Assembly: GCA_052384575.1 (NCBI GenBank)
Contig: JBQSUQ010000019.1
Strand: one strand, 5' to 3'
Length of the DNA: 64,000 nucleotides
Origin: JBQSUQ01 sp052384575
GTDB taxonomy: Bacteria > Pseudomonadota > Gammaproteobacteria > Enterobacterales > Pasteurellaceae
This document shows, piece after piece, positions 1 through 7,547 of this stretch. Both the position numbers and the translations under genes were made by a program. Position 1 is the first letter of the stretch, and each line of letters opens with the position of its first letter. The notes under the pieces are model-generated. The model did no database searches. It worked only from the letters and a program-made list of their open reading frames with translations, and was not told where the DNA came from.

Positions 1-29
1 GCATTTCGTGCAATTTCAAATACGCTCAT
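1..29 (-). CDS. 5' end of an unidentified gene (partial)
   Basis: The minus strand has an ATG at position 29 preceded by a purine-rich ribosome site (AAAGAAAGGACAG), and the frame stays open to the window edge. Only nine full codons are visible (MSVFEIARN), too few to name the protein. It diverges from dprA across about 180 bp. Confidence 0.5.
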
Positions 30-115
30 AATCTGTCCTTTCTTTGTTAGCCCTATGGCTACGCATAATAAGAGAAAAACAAAGTGCGGTCAAAAAATTA
101 ACCGTTTTTTCTCCA

Positions 116-137
116 TTTTGTGATCTGTATTCCAAGA
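116..137 (+). promoter_or_regulatory. Candidate CRP/competence (CRP-S type) site upstream of dprA
   Basis: TGTGA-N6-TTCCA sits inside an A/T-flanked 22-base block (TTTTGTGATC...TTCCAAGA). H. influenzae dprA is known to belong to the CRP- and Sxy-dependent competence regulon, whose sites are imperfect CRP sites. A possible -10 (GATAAT, near 186-191) lies downstream. The match is only partial, so this is a candidate. Confidence 0.4.
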
Positions 138-213
138 AAAAACAGAGCCAATTGGCAAGCAATAGGGTGGTAGTTAAAGTTCGATGAGATAATGAAAAAA
201 TAAGGACATAAGA

Positions 214-1326
214 ATGATAAATTCTACTGAAATTTTGCTGCGTTTAATGCAAGTTCCTCATTTAGGTGCGCATAGTATTTATCAAATCTTATCGCATATT
301 TCCCCTGAAGAATTGTTGAATTACGACAAAACAACTCTACAACAAATAGGTTGGCGCCATAATCAAATTGAACGCTGGTTTACGCCGAAAAAAGCTTATA
401 TTGAGCCTGCATTAATGTGGCAAGATCAGAAAAACAACCAACATATTATTTCTTATTTTGAACCCCAATATCCTTATTTACTCAAACAAATTGCCCAACC
501 ACCACCTTTACTCTTTGTTAAAGGTAACCCTGAAAATCTGAACTGCGCACAAATTGCTTTGGTTGGTAGCCGAAGTTGCTCTCATTATGGAGAATATTGG
601 GCAAAATATTTTGCGATGGAATTATGGGCAGCCGGATTTATTGTAACCAGTGGGTTGGCGATAGGGATTGATGGCATTGCCCATCAAGCTGTGGTCGATA
701 TTGAAGGCAAAACCATAGCAGTGCTTGGTAGCGGATTAAATCGAATTTATCCAGCTCAACATAAAAAATTAGCCGAAAAAATTTTAGCCTATGAAGGTTG
801 CTTGGTTTCAGAATTTCTACCCGATCAGCCACCCGTTGCCGCCAATTTTCCCAGACGCAACCGTATTATTAGTGGCATGGCACAAGGGACCTTAGTAGTA
901 GAAGCAACGGAGAAAAGCGGTTCATTGATTACAGCACGCTATGCCATTGAACAAAATCGTGAAGTTTTTGCAGTGCCAGGCAACCTCAACAATGCTGCCA
1001 GCCAAGGTTGCCACCGGCTAATTAAACAAGGCGCTATTTTAGTTGAGAATGTGAAAGATATTATTGAAAATCTCTCGCCTTATCCGACACAATTACCGAT
1101 ACAAATTAGCCAAACATCAATTACAGGATCAACTCAAGAGCCAAAAGAAACAGTCCAACCCACTTTTCCCGAACTCTATGCGCACATTAGTTATCATCCC
1201 ATTACCATTGATGAGCTAGCAGAACGCACTCAACTGCCAGTAGAAATCTTATTAACACAATTACTCAGTTTAGAATTAGATAACTTAATCGAATGTGAAC
1301 AAGGCGCATACAAACGTTCGCTATAA
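214..1326 (+). CDS. dprA: DNA processing protein DprA (natural transformation)
   Basis: DprA loads RecA on incoming single-stranded DNA during transformation and protects it from nucleases. The 370-residue protein has an N-terminal helical region (about 1-80), the Rossmann-like DNA-binding core (about 90-290) with GSRSCSHYG and the family signature SGLAIGIDGIAH, then GSGLNRIYP and FPRRNRIISG. A C-terminal winged-helix-like segment (about 315-370) follows. The length fits the Haemophilus protein. The start has an AAGGA ribosome site. An uptake signal lies at 82-90. It converges on pdxH with almost no gap. The presence of dprA and the dense uptake signals agree with a naturally competent organism. 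Confidence 0.96.
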   Translation: MINSTEILLRLMQVPHLGAHSIYQILSHISPEELLNYDKTTLQQIGWRHNQIERWFTPKKAYIEPALMWQDQKNNQHIISYFEPQYPYLLKQIAQPPPLLFVKGNPENLNCAQIALVGSRSCSHYGEYWAKYFAMELWAAGFIVTSGLAIGIDGIAHQAVVDIEGKTIAVLGSGLNRIYPAQHKKLAEKILAYEGCLVSEFLPDQPPVAANFPRRNRIISGMAQGTLVVEATEKSGSLITARYAIEQNREVFAVPGNLNNAASQGCHRLIKQGAILVENVKDIIENLSPYPTQLPIQISQTSITGSTQEPKETVQPTFPELYAHISYHPITIDELAERTQLPVEILLTQLLSLELDNLIECEQGAYKRSL

Positions 1327-1327
1327 A

Positions 1328-1960
1328 CTATGGCGAGAGGCGTTCTGTTACCCACACTTGCTGTTCTAAACGATAACGAATTCTGTCATGTAAACGACTT
1401 GGGCGACCTTGCCAAAATTCAATTAAATCAGGCAGCACAATATATCCGCCCCAATGTTCAGGTCGCGGAACATGCATTGGATGTTTAGCCGCAACAAGTG
1501 CAGCTTTTGCTAACAAGGTATTTTTACTGGTTAGTACCGCACTTTGCTCACTCGCCCAGGCACCAATACGGCTAGTATAAGGACGAGAAGCAAAATAAGC
1601 ATCCGATTGTTCCTCAGCCAATTTTTGCACGCTGCCCTCAATACGCACTTGGCGTTCCAATTCTGGCCAAAAGAAATTCAATGCTGCAAAAGGGGTTTGC
1701 GCTAACGCTTGTCCTTTTTGGCTCAAATAATTAGTAAAGAAAACAAAACCTTCTGAATTCACTTCTTTGAGCAAAACCACTCGGCTATTAGGCCGACCTT
1801 GTGCATTAATCGTGGCCAAATTCATTGCGGTGGGTTCGTTTACTTGCGCCTTTATCGCTTCATTTAACCAATTTTCAAATTGTTTTATCGGATTGGGATC
1901 ACATTGCTTACGCGACAACGCTTGTTTGCTGTAATCCTCACGAATATTATGTAAATCCAT
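1328..1960 (-). CDS. pdxH: Pyridoxamine 5'-phosphate oxidase
   Basis: FMN-dependent oxidase that converts pyridoxine or pyridoxamine 5'-phosphate to pyridoxal 5'-phosphate in the cytoplasm. The family pattern is clear: PTAMNLATINAQGRPNSRVV, FFTNYLSQKG, LERQVRIEG, SRIGAWASEQS, and the C-terminal IEFWQGRPSRLHDRI. I chose the ATG at 1960 (MDLHNIREDYSK, 210 residues) because GAGGAAGG lies just upstream and the N-terminus then matches the family. A start at 1990 would overlap the upstream gene. It is the last gene of a probable pabB-pabC-pdxH operon, 10 bp after pabC, so a PLP-forming enzyme follows a PLP-dependent lyase. Confidence 0.95.
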   Translation of the reverse strand: MDLHNIREDYSKQALSRKQCDPNPIKQFENWLNEAIKAQVNEPTAMNLATINAQGRPNSRVVLLKEVNSEGFVFFTNYLSQKGQALAQTPFAALNFFWPELERQVRIEGSVQKLAEEQSDAYFASRPYTSRIGAWASEQSAVLTSKNTLLAKAALVAAKHPMHVPRPEHWGGYIVLPDLIEFWQGRPSRLHDRIRYRLEQQVWVTERLSP

Positions 1961-1970
1961 GTTGCCTTCC

Positions 1971-2561
1971 TCAGTATTCATCCAAACCATTCATCGCGTT
2001 AATGATCCGAATTTCATCAAATTTAGCGATATCTTCAGCGAAAATGGGGATTGCTTTAATTTTCTTCTGTTGTAACAAATAAGCCCGCTGAGTACCCTCT
2101 AATAAAGGGGAATCTGGTGTGAACCATTGCTTGTTTTGACGGAAAATCAAATTACCAATGCTACAATCCGTCACCTTGCCCTGCTTAATAACAATGATTT
2201 CATCGGCATCGCCTCGTTGTGCCAACAGTTTATTCAACCGATCGCGGTTTTGGTATTTCAAGCCATAATCAATATCATCGCAAACAACAGGGTGAAAACG
2301 TTGGTAGCTCTTGCGCTGATAAGGAAATAATTCAATGTTCACATCTTGAGCATTATAAGATAAGCGACAGCGACAAAGGGCATTAAAAAGTGCGGTGTGA
2401 AATTCCCGCTTTTCTTCTATTAATGCCAAAAGATCATAAATTTTCACCGCACTTTTACCATAAAAGTGCAGCAAAGATGATTGATAGCGCTGCTGATGAA
2501 AAGCAATATTCTTTATTTTGCCTTGCTCAATACAAATGGTTTCAAATAAAGGAAAATCCAT
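1971..2561 (-). CDS. pabC: Aminodeoxychorismate lyase-like protein (class IV PLP)
   Basis: Probable 4-amino-4-deoxychorismate lyase, the last step to p-aminobenzoate in folate synthesis. The protein belongs to the class IV aminotransferase fold: the N-terminus MDFPLFETICIEQG matches the family start and a typical segment is GKVTDCSIGNLIF. It is shorter (196 residues) than E. coli PabC (about 270). I chose the ATG at 2561 because it overlaps the pabB stop by one base (TAATG), a usual coupling arrangement. An upstream start at 2594 would lie inside pabB. The assignment rests on fold and context, so a different class IV activity cannot be excluded. Confidence 0.75.
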   Translation of the reverse strand: MDFPLFETICIEQGKIKNIAFHQQRYQSSLLHFYGKSAVKIYDLLALIEEKREFHTALFNALCRCRLSYNAQDVNIELFPYQRKSYQRFHPVVCDDIDYGLKYQNRDRLNKLLAQRGDADEIIVIKQGKVTDCSIGNLIFRQNKQWFTPDSPLLEGTQRAYLLQQKKIKAIPIFAEDIAKFDEIRIINAMNGLDEY

Positions 2562-3532
2562 TATTTTATCAGTGGCACATACACTTTCTGACATAATTCA
2601 TCGTACTCTTGTTGTAATTCACTTTGTTTGGTAATACCACCGCCACTGCGAAAATACATTTTCCCATTGCGTTGCTCAATAAAGCGGATAGCAACCGCGC
2701 TATCAACAGTTTCACCATCAAATAAGCCAAAAATACCGGTGTAATATCCTCTGGCTTGCCCTTCCGCTTGCTGAATAATCTCAACCGTTTTTTCTTTTGG
2801 CGCACCACTGATAGATCCTGCGGGCAATAATGTAGTTAAAATTGTGCCAATATTATCTTGCCAGTTCAAAGCAAGATTGCCGACAATTTCCGAACTTGTC
2901 TGCAAAATTGCGCCTCTTTCCGTTTCAATGCGATCAATATAACGAAAGCGTTTTACCTCAATATGTTGCGCAACAAGAGCCAAATCATTACGCATTAAAT
3001 CCACAATCGTGTAATGCTCACTTTCTTCCTTAGCAGAAGCTAATAATTGCTGCTCTGCATCAGGTAAAGTCGCATCAATAGTGCCTTTCATTGGATAAGT
3101 AAAAATCTGATTTTGCTCAATTCGCACAAAACATTCGGGTGAAAAGCAAACAAAGTTATTTTGATAATAGAGTTTATAAGGTGCTTTTGTCTGCTGAAAA
3201 AATTGTAATAGCGAATAATTTGTTTCAATTTCAGTAGGATAAGTCAAATTGAGCAAGTAGGAATTGCCTTTTTGTAATTCCCGCTGCACCAAATCAAAAC
3301 CTAATTGATACTCCGTCAATGACATAGGAAAGGCAGTTAAATTTAAGGGTAAATTTGACCACACTTTTTCTTGATTAGCGATACCTCGAATATCAAAAAA
3401 CAATCCATTTTCTGCTGCTTTATCCACAGGACAAATCAGCGGTTTTTGTTGTTCAAAATCAATTAAAAAGAAAAAAGGTTGGCGTAATTTTCCAAAAGCA
3501 TTCGCCTGTTGAATAAAAGAATTAAGTGGCAT
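2561..3532 (-). CDS. pabB: Aminodeoxychorismate synthase component I (chorismate-binding)
   Basis: Aminates chorismate to 4-amino-4-deoxychorismate together with a glutaminase subunit. The 323 residues cover essentially the chorismate-binding catalytic domain, so the N-terminal lobe of longer PabB/TrpE proteins is reduced. Motifs are YPMKGTID, EHYTIVDLMRNDL, GSISGAPKEKT and the C-terminal RSGGGIT. The lysine in PMKGT favours aminodeoxychorismate synthase, because anthranilate synthases carry alanine there. The ATG at 3532 is preferred to an upstream TTG. It diverges from the glutaminase gene at 3631 and is coupled to pabC downstream. Confidence 0.9.
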   Translation of the reverse strand: MPLNSFIQQANAFGKLRQPFFFLIDFEQQKPLICPVDKAAENGLFFDIRGIANQEKVWSNLPLNLTAFPMSLTEYQLGFDLVQRELQKGNSYLLNLTYPTEIETNYSLLQFFQQTKAPYKLYYQNNFVCFSPECFVRIEQNQIFTYPMKGTIDATLPDAEQQLLASAKEESEHYTIVDLMRNDLALVAQHIEVKRFRYIDRIETERGAILQTSSEIVGNLALNWQDNIGTILTTLLPAGSISGAPKEKTVEIIQQAEGQARGYYTGIFGLFDGETVDSAVAIRFIEQRNGKMYFRSGGGITKQSELQQEYDELCQKVYVPLIK

Positions 3533-3630
3533 TATCAATTAAAGAAATAAATAAAATATCCGCAAGTTTAGCCTAAAAGCCACGAAAAATCATTTATAAT
3601 TAACGCCACAAATTGTACATACAGTAACTT

Positions 3631-4212
3631 ATGACAACATTAGCCATTATCAATAATCACGATTCTTTCACCTATAATTTGGTGGATCTTGTGCGCCGTT
3701 TAGCAGTAGATTTTCAAGTCATCAATGTGGAAGATTTACAGTTGGAGCAATTGGAATCGACAAGTCACATCATAATTTCACCTGGTCCAGACGTACCTAG
3801 AGCTTATCCTATTCTCTTTGATATGCTGCAGCGCTTCTATCAGCAAAAAGCTATTTTTGGGGTGTGTTTAGGTCATCAAACCCTATGTGAATTCTTTGGT
3901 GGGCAACTGTTTAATCTTGCTGACGTTCGCCATGGGCAAAGGAAATCCGTAAAAGTGCGGTCAAAATCCCCACTGTTTCAGCAACTGCCAGCAGAATTTA
4001 ACGTAGGTCTATACCATTCTTGGGCGGTATCACCTGAACATTTTCCCGAACAATTAGAAGTGACAGCCACTTGCGACGATGAAATTATTATGGCATTTCA
4101 ACATAAAACACTGCCTATTTTTGGGGTACAGTTTCATCCTGAATCCTATATGTCCGATTTCGGTGAAAAGATATTGGCGAATTTCTTACAACAAAATCCA
4201 ATGAGTAACTAA
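3631..4212 (+). CDS. pabA: Glutamine amidotransferase component (PabA/TrpG type)
   Basis: Class I glutamine amidotransferase subunit that supplies ammonia to a chorismate-using partner. The nucleophile elbow GVCLGHQ (Cys near residue 78) and the His-Glu pair in FHPESYMSD are present. The N-terminus INNHDSFTYNLV is typical of PabA/TrpG, and the length of 193 is normal. A TATAAT at 3595-3600 could be its -10. It faces pabB across about 100 bp, which suggests the PabA role. Database entries for such proteins are often labelled TrpG, and the sequence alone does not separate the two. Confidence 0.85.
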   Translation: MTTLAIINNHDSFTYNLVDLVRRLAVDFQVINVEDLQLEQLESTSHIIISPGPDVPRAYPILFDMLQRFYQQKAIFGVCLGHQTLCEFFGGQLFNLADVRHGQRKSVKVRSKSPLFQQLPAEFNVGLYHSWAVSPEHFPEQLEVTATCDDEIIMAFQHKTLPIFGVQFHPESYMSDFGEKILANFLQQNPMSN

Positions 4213-4268
4213 AAATTTCTCTGTTTTGGAATCAAGATCTCAGATTAAATTAAAAGTCAGAAAAACGC

Positions 4269-4297
4269 TTGATACTGTTTTTAATAACAGTTATTAT
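4269..4297 (+). promoter_or_regulatory. recA promoter with embedded LexA (SOS) box
   Basis: TTGATA (4269-4274) and TATTAT (4292-4297) are separated by 17 bp. Inside the spacer lies a perfect CTGT-N8-ACAG LexA box (4275-4290), part of the longer palindrome TACTGT...ACAGTT. LexA bound here would block RNA polymerase. Confidence 0.9.
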
Positions 4298-4336
4298 ATG
4301 CACAAATTTACAGATAACAAATTAAAGGAAAGAATT

Positions 4337-5422
4337 ATGGCAATCGCGAAAGACAATAAAATAGCTACTCAAGATGAAAAAGCAAAAGCACTTGCCGCCG
4401 CCTTAGGTCAAATTGAAAAACAATTTGGTAAAGGTGCAATCATGAAACTAGGGGATACTCAAACCTTAGATGTCGAAGCAATTTCTACAGGGTCTATCGG
4501 GCTAGATGTAGCATTAGGTATTGGCGGTTTGCCGATGGGACGTGTTGTTGAAATCTTCGGACCAGAATCATCAGGTAAAACAACCTTAACCTTATCTGTT
4601 ATCGCACAAGCACAACAAGCAGGTAAAGTGTGTGCATTTATTGATGCGGAACACGCTTTAGATCCGATTTATGCAGCTAAATTAGGTGTTGATGTCAAAG
4701 AATTATTAATTTCTCAACCAGACAATGGAGAGCAAGCATTAGAAATCTGTGATGCCCTTGTACGTTCAGGTGCAGTTGATGTAATCATCGTGGACTCCGT
4801 AGCCGCTCTCACACCAAAAGCAGAAATTGAAGGTGATATGGGCGATGCACATGTAGGTTTACAAGCGCGTTTAATGTCTCAAGCATTGCGTAAATTAACA
4901 GGACAAATTAAAGCCTCTAACTGTTTAGTTGTATTTATCAACCAAATTCGTATGAAAATTGGTGTGATGTTTGGTAACCCAGAAACTACGACTGGTGGTA
5001 ATGCATTAAAATTCTATTCTTCAGTGCGTTTAGATATTCGTCGTGTAGGCTCAGTAAAAGATGGTGAGCAAGTTATTGGTAATGAAACACGCGTTAAAGT
5101 CGTAAAAAATAAATTAGCAGCGCCATTTAGACAAGTTGACTTCCAAATTCTCTACGGAGAAGGTATTTCAAAAAATGGCGAACTAATTGAATTAGGCGTT
5201 AAGCATAAATTATTAAATAAATCAGGTGCTTGGTATTCCTACAATGGTGAAAAAATTGGTCAAGGTAAAGCCAATGCAATGAAATGGCTTGCGACCAATA
5301 CCGCAATAGCTAACGAATTAGAAGCGAAGATTAGAGCTGAATTAGTGGCTAATCCAGAACAAGCCTTATTGGCGGATATTGAATCCAATTCTGATGAATC
5401 TGAAACCTCAGATTTTGAATAA
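4337..5422 (+). CDS. recA: Recombinase RecA
   Basis: ATP-dependent strand-exchange protein for homologous recombination, SOS induction and transformation. The start at 4337 (MAIAKDNKIA, 361 residues) has AAAGGAA eight bases upstream. The frame is open further upstream, but that extension would cross the promoter and LexA box. Visible motifs are the Walker A GPESSGKTTL, the conserved EHALDPIYA, VVDSVAALTPK, and the L2 loop near GNPETTTGGNALKFY. The acidic C-terminal tail (SNSDESETSDFE) is typical. It is followed by an uptake-signal terminator and then recX. Confidence 0.98.
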   Translation: MAIAKDNKIATQDEKAKALAAALGQIEKQFGKGAIMKLGDTQTLDVEAISTGSIGLDVALGIGGLPMGRVVEIFGPESSGKTTLTLSVIAQAQQAGKVCAFIDAEHALDPIYAAKLGVDVKELLISQPDNGEQALEICDALVRSGAVDVIIVDSVAALTPKAEIEGDMGDAHVGLQARLMSQALRKLTGQIKASNCLVVFINQIRMKIGVMFGNPETTTGGNALKFYSSVRLDIRRVGSVKDGEQVIGNETRVKVVKNKLAAPFRQVDFQILYGEGISKNGELIELGVKHKLLNKSGAWYSYNGEKIGQGKANAMKWLATNTAIANELEAKIRAELVANPEQALLADIESNSDESETSDFE

Positions 5423-5431
5423 CTCATCACA

Positions 5432-5462
5432 AAAAAGTGCGGTAGAAAATACCGCACTTTTT
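5432..5462 (+). terminator. Hairpin of two inverted uptake signals after recA
   Basis: AAAAAGTGCGGT and ACCGCACTTTTT form a 12-bp stem with a 7-base loop, followed by T-rich sequence. It probably trims recA from recX transcription, perhaps incompletely. Confidence 0.8.
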
Positions 5463-5487
5463 CTTTTCATCAAAATAAGGAAAAGCC

Positions 5488-5937
5488 ATGTCGTCCCTCG
5501 CATTAGGATATGTCTTAAGTTTATTAGCTAGACGAGAATACAGCGAATTTGAAATTCGCTGCAAAATGCAAGAAAAAGCCTTTTCAGAACAAGAAATAGA
5601 AGACACTATCAATCACTGCCAACAAAAAAATTGGCAAAACGATCTACGCTTCGCGGAAAATTACTTAAATTATCGTGCACAACGCGGTTTTGGTGTCAAT
5701 CGGATTAAACAGGAACTTAAACAATTAAAAGGGATAAGATCCGAGGTTATTCAACAAGCTATTGAACAAAGCGAAATTGATTGGAGCCAAATTGCAAAAC
5801 AAGTGCTACAAAAAAAACGACTACAATTTCCATTAGATCAAAAAGCCAAGCAAAAAATCTGGCGATATATGATATCCCATGGTTTCTATGCTGAAGATTT
5901 CGCAGACTTAATTGATAACGTTGAGTGGGAGTATTGA
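5488..5937 (+). CDS. recX: RecA regulatory protein RecX
   Basis: RecX binds RecA filaments and limits their extension. The 149-residue helical protein has the typical N-terminal pattern ALGYVLSLLARREYSEFEI and the central NDLRFAENYLNYRAQRGFG repeat-type segments. The ATAAGGA ribosome site supports the ATG at 5488. It lies directly after recA, as in many gammaproteobacteria, separated by the uptake-signal hairpin, so its expression is probably lower than that of recA. Confidence 0.93.
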   Translation: MSSLALGYVLSLLARREYSEFEIRCKMQEKAFSEQEIEDTINHCQQKNWQNDLRFAENYLNYRAQRGFGVNRIKQELKQLKGIRSEVIQQAIEQSEIDWSQIAKQVLQKKRLQFPLDQKAKQKIWRYMISHGFYAEDFADLIDNVEWEY

Positions 5938-5967
5938 GAAATATGGGGTTAAGAAAATTAAATGAAC

Positions 5968-6062
5968 TGGCGGAAGGTCATGGGAGTTGAACCCACCCAG
6001 GACTGCTGGCAGCCCTAACAGGATTTGAAGTCCTGCCGCCTCACCGGAAACGACGACCTTCC
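5968..6062 (-). tRNA. selC: tRNA-Sec (anticodon TCA)
   Basis: Read on the minus strand, the 95-nt gene begins GGAAGGTCGTCG and ends with GACCTTCC, discriminator G and an encoded CCA. The acceptor stem is extended (8 bp), the anticodon loop GACTTCAAATCC contains TCA, and the long variable arm of tRNA-Sec is present. All this fits SelC. It diverges from selA, so tRNA, synthase and elongation factor are together. Confidence 0.97.
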
Positions 6063-6080
6063 TTTGCATCACTGGGAGCA

Positions 6081-6109
6081 ACTTTAGCCTAATTTTCTTT
6101 CTTATTCAA
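6081..6109 (-). promoter_or_regulatory. Candidate selC promoter
   Basis: On the minus strand, TTGAAT (6109-6104) and TAAAGT (6086-6081) are separated by 17 bp, about 19 bp before the tRNA 5' end. Its -35 overlaps that of the divergent selA promoter. Confidence 0.45.
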
Positions 6110-6134
6110 GTCTGGCAGAAAATTATTGTATAAT
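6105..6134 (+). promoter_or_regulatory. Candidate selAB promoter
   Basis: A perfect TATAAT (6129-6134) lies about 30 bp before the selA ATG, with a weak TTCAAG (6105-6110) 18 bp upstream. The -35 region shares bases with the selC promoter on the other strand. Confidence 0.5.
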
Positions 6135-6164
6135 AAGGAAAATTCTTGAAAAACAGGACAAAAA

Positions 6165-7547
6165 ATGACCGCACTTTTTCAGCAACTTCCTTCTGTAGAC
6201 AAAATGCTTAAAACAGCGCAAGGCGAAACATTAATTGCTCAATATGGACATACTGCAGTTGTTACAACCGCTCGTCAATTAATCCAGCAAGCAAGAGAGT
6301 TTATCAAGAAAAATAATCAACTTCCTGCACATTTCAATGATATTCACTCCACGATCGCCGAAATTCATCACCAATTAATTCAAAAAAGCCAAGTAAAAAT
6401 TCAATCTGTGCATAATCTTACTGGCACCGTTTTGCATACCAATCTTGGTCGTGCACTTTGGCCTGAAGCGGCGCAACAAGCAGCATTAACTGCAATGAAA
6501 CAAAATGTTGCGTTAGAATATGATTTAAATGAAGGTCAACGTAGCCATCGTGATAATTACATTAGTGAATTAATCTGTGAATTAACAGGTGCAGAAGCAG
6601 CTTGTGTCGTCAACAATAATGCCGCAGCAGTATTGTTAATGTTATCTACTTTTGCACAGGGTAAAGAAGTCATCATCTCGCGTGGCGAATTAGTTGAAAT
6701 TGGCGGTGCATTCCGTATTCCAGATATTATGCAACAAGCGGGCTGCAAATTAGTTGAAGTGGGGACAACCAATAGAACCCATTTAAAAGATTATCGCAAC
6801 GCAATCAACGAAAATACTGCATTTTTGATGAAAGTTCATACCAGTAATTATCAAATTTGTGGTTTTACGAAATCTATCGAAGAGCAAGAACTAGCGGAAC
6901 TCAGCAAAGAAGTTGGCATACCTTTAATCAGTGATTTAGGCAGCGGCGCGCTGATTGATTTAAGCCAATATGGTTTGCCAAAAGAGCCGACTGTACAAGA
7001 AAAACTCAAGCAAGGCGTCGATCTCATTTCCTTCTCGGGCGATAAATTATTAGGTGGTGTACAAGCAGGCATTATTGTGGGTAAAAAATCCTTAATTCAG
7101 CAATTACAAGCCCACCCTTTAAAACGTGCTTTGCGTTGTGACAAAGTCATTCTCTCTGGTTTAGAAGCGACATTACGCTTGTATTTACAACCAGAAAAAC
7201 TGACCGAGAATTTACCAACCTTACATCTATTAACGCAATCTCTTGAACAACTTGAATATAAAGCACAGCAAGTTAAGTCGATTTTAGAACCTAAGTTGAC
7301 AGACTTTTCATTACAAATCGAAGCAAGTTCGGCACAAATCGGCAGTGGTTCACAACCAACAGCGAGAATTCCATCTGTCGCTCTTACTATTGCTGAAAAA
7401 AATAATGGAAAATTAACCGCACTTTTACAAACATTCAAACAGCTTCCAACTCCAATTATTGCAAGAGTGGAACAAGATAAAATCTGGTTAGATATGCGTT
7501 CACTCGCCAACCTTGAACAACTATTAGAGAGTTTACAAAGCTTATGA
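6165..7547 (+). CDS. selA: L-seryl-tRNA(Sec) selenium transferase
   Basis: PLP enzyme that turns seryl-tRNA(Sec) into selenocysteinyl-tRNA(Sec) using selenophosphate. The 460-residue length is normal. Motifs include VHNLTGTVLHTNLGRA near residues 84-99, VVNNNAAAVLL, SDLGSGALIDL, and the PLP lysine in FSGDKLLGGVQAG. The start codon sits inside an inverted uptake signal (ATGACCGCACTT), so residues 2-4 (TAL) are encoded by the uptake motif. The stop overlaps selB by ATGA, so the pair is probably translationally coupled. Confidence 0.97.
   Translation: MTALFQQLPSVDKMLKTAQGETLIAQYGHTAVVTTARQLIQQAREFIKKNNQLPAHFNDIHSTIAEIHHQLIQKSQVKIQSVHNLTGTVLHTNLGRALWPEAAQQAALTAMKQNVALEYDLNEGQRSHRDNYISELICELTGAEAACVVNNNAAAVLLMLSTFAQGKEVIISRGELVEIGGAFRIPDIMQQAGCKLVEVGTTNRTHLKDYRNAINENTAFLMKVHTSNYQICGFTKSIEEQELAELSKEVGIPLISDLGSGALIDLSQYGLPKEPTVQEKLKQGVDLISFSGDKLLGGVQAGIIVGKKSLIQQLQAHPLKRALRCDKVILSGLEATLRLYLQPEKLTENLPTLHLLTQSLEQLEYKAQQVKSILEPKLTDFSLQIEASSAQIGSGSQPTARIPSVALTIAEKNNGKLTALLQTFKQLPTPIIARVEQDKIWLDMRSLANLEQLLESLQSL

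Noticed and set aside
4226..4336. N-terminal extension of recA
   Set aside because: It crosses the promoter and LexA box, and the ATG at 4337 has a good ribosome site and the family N-terminus.
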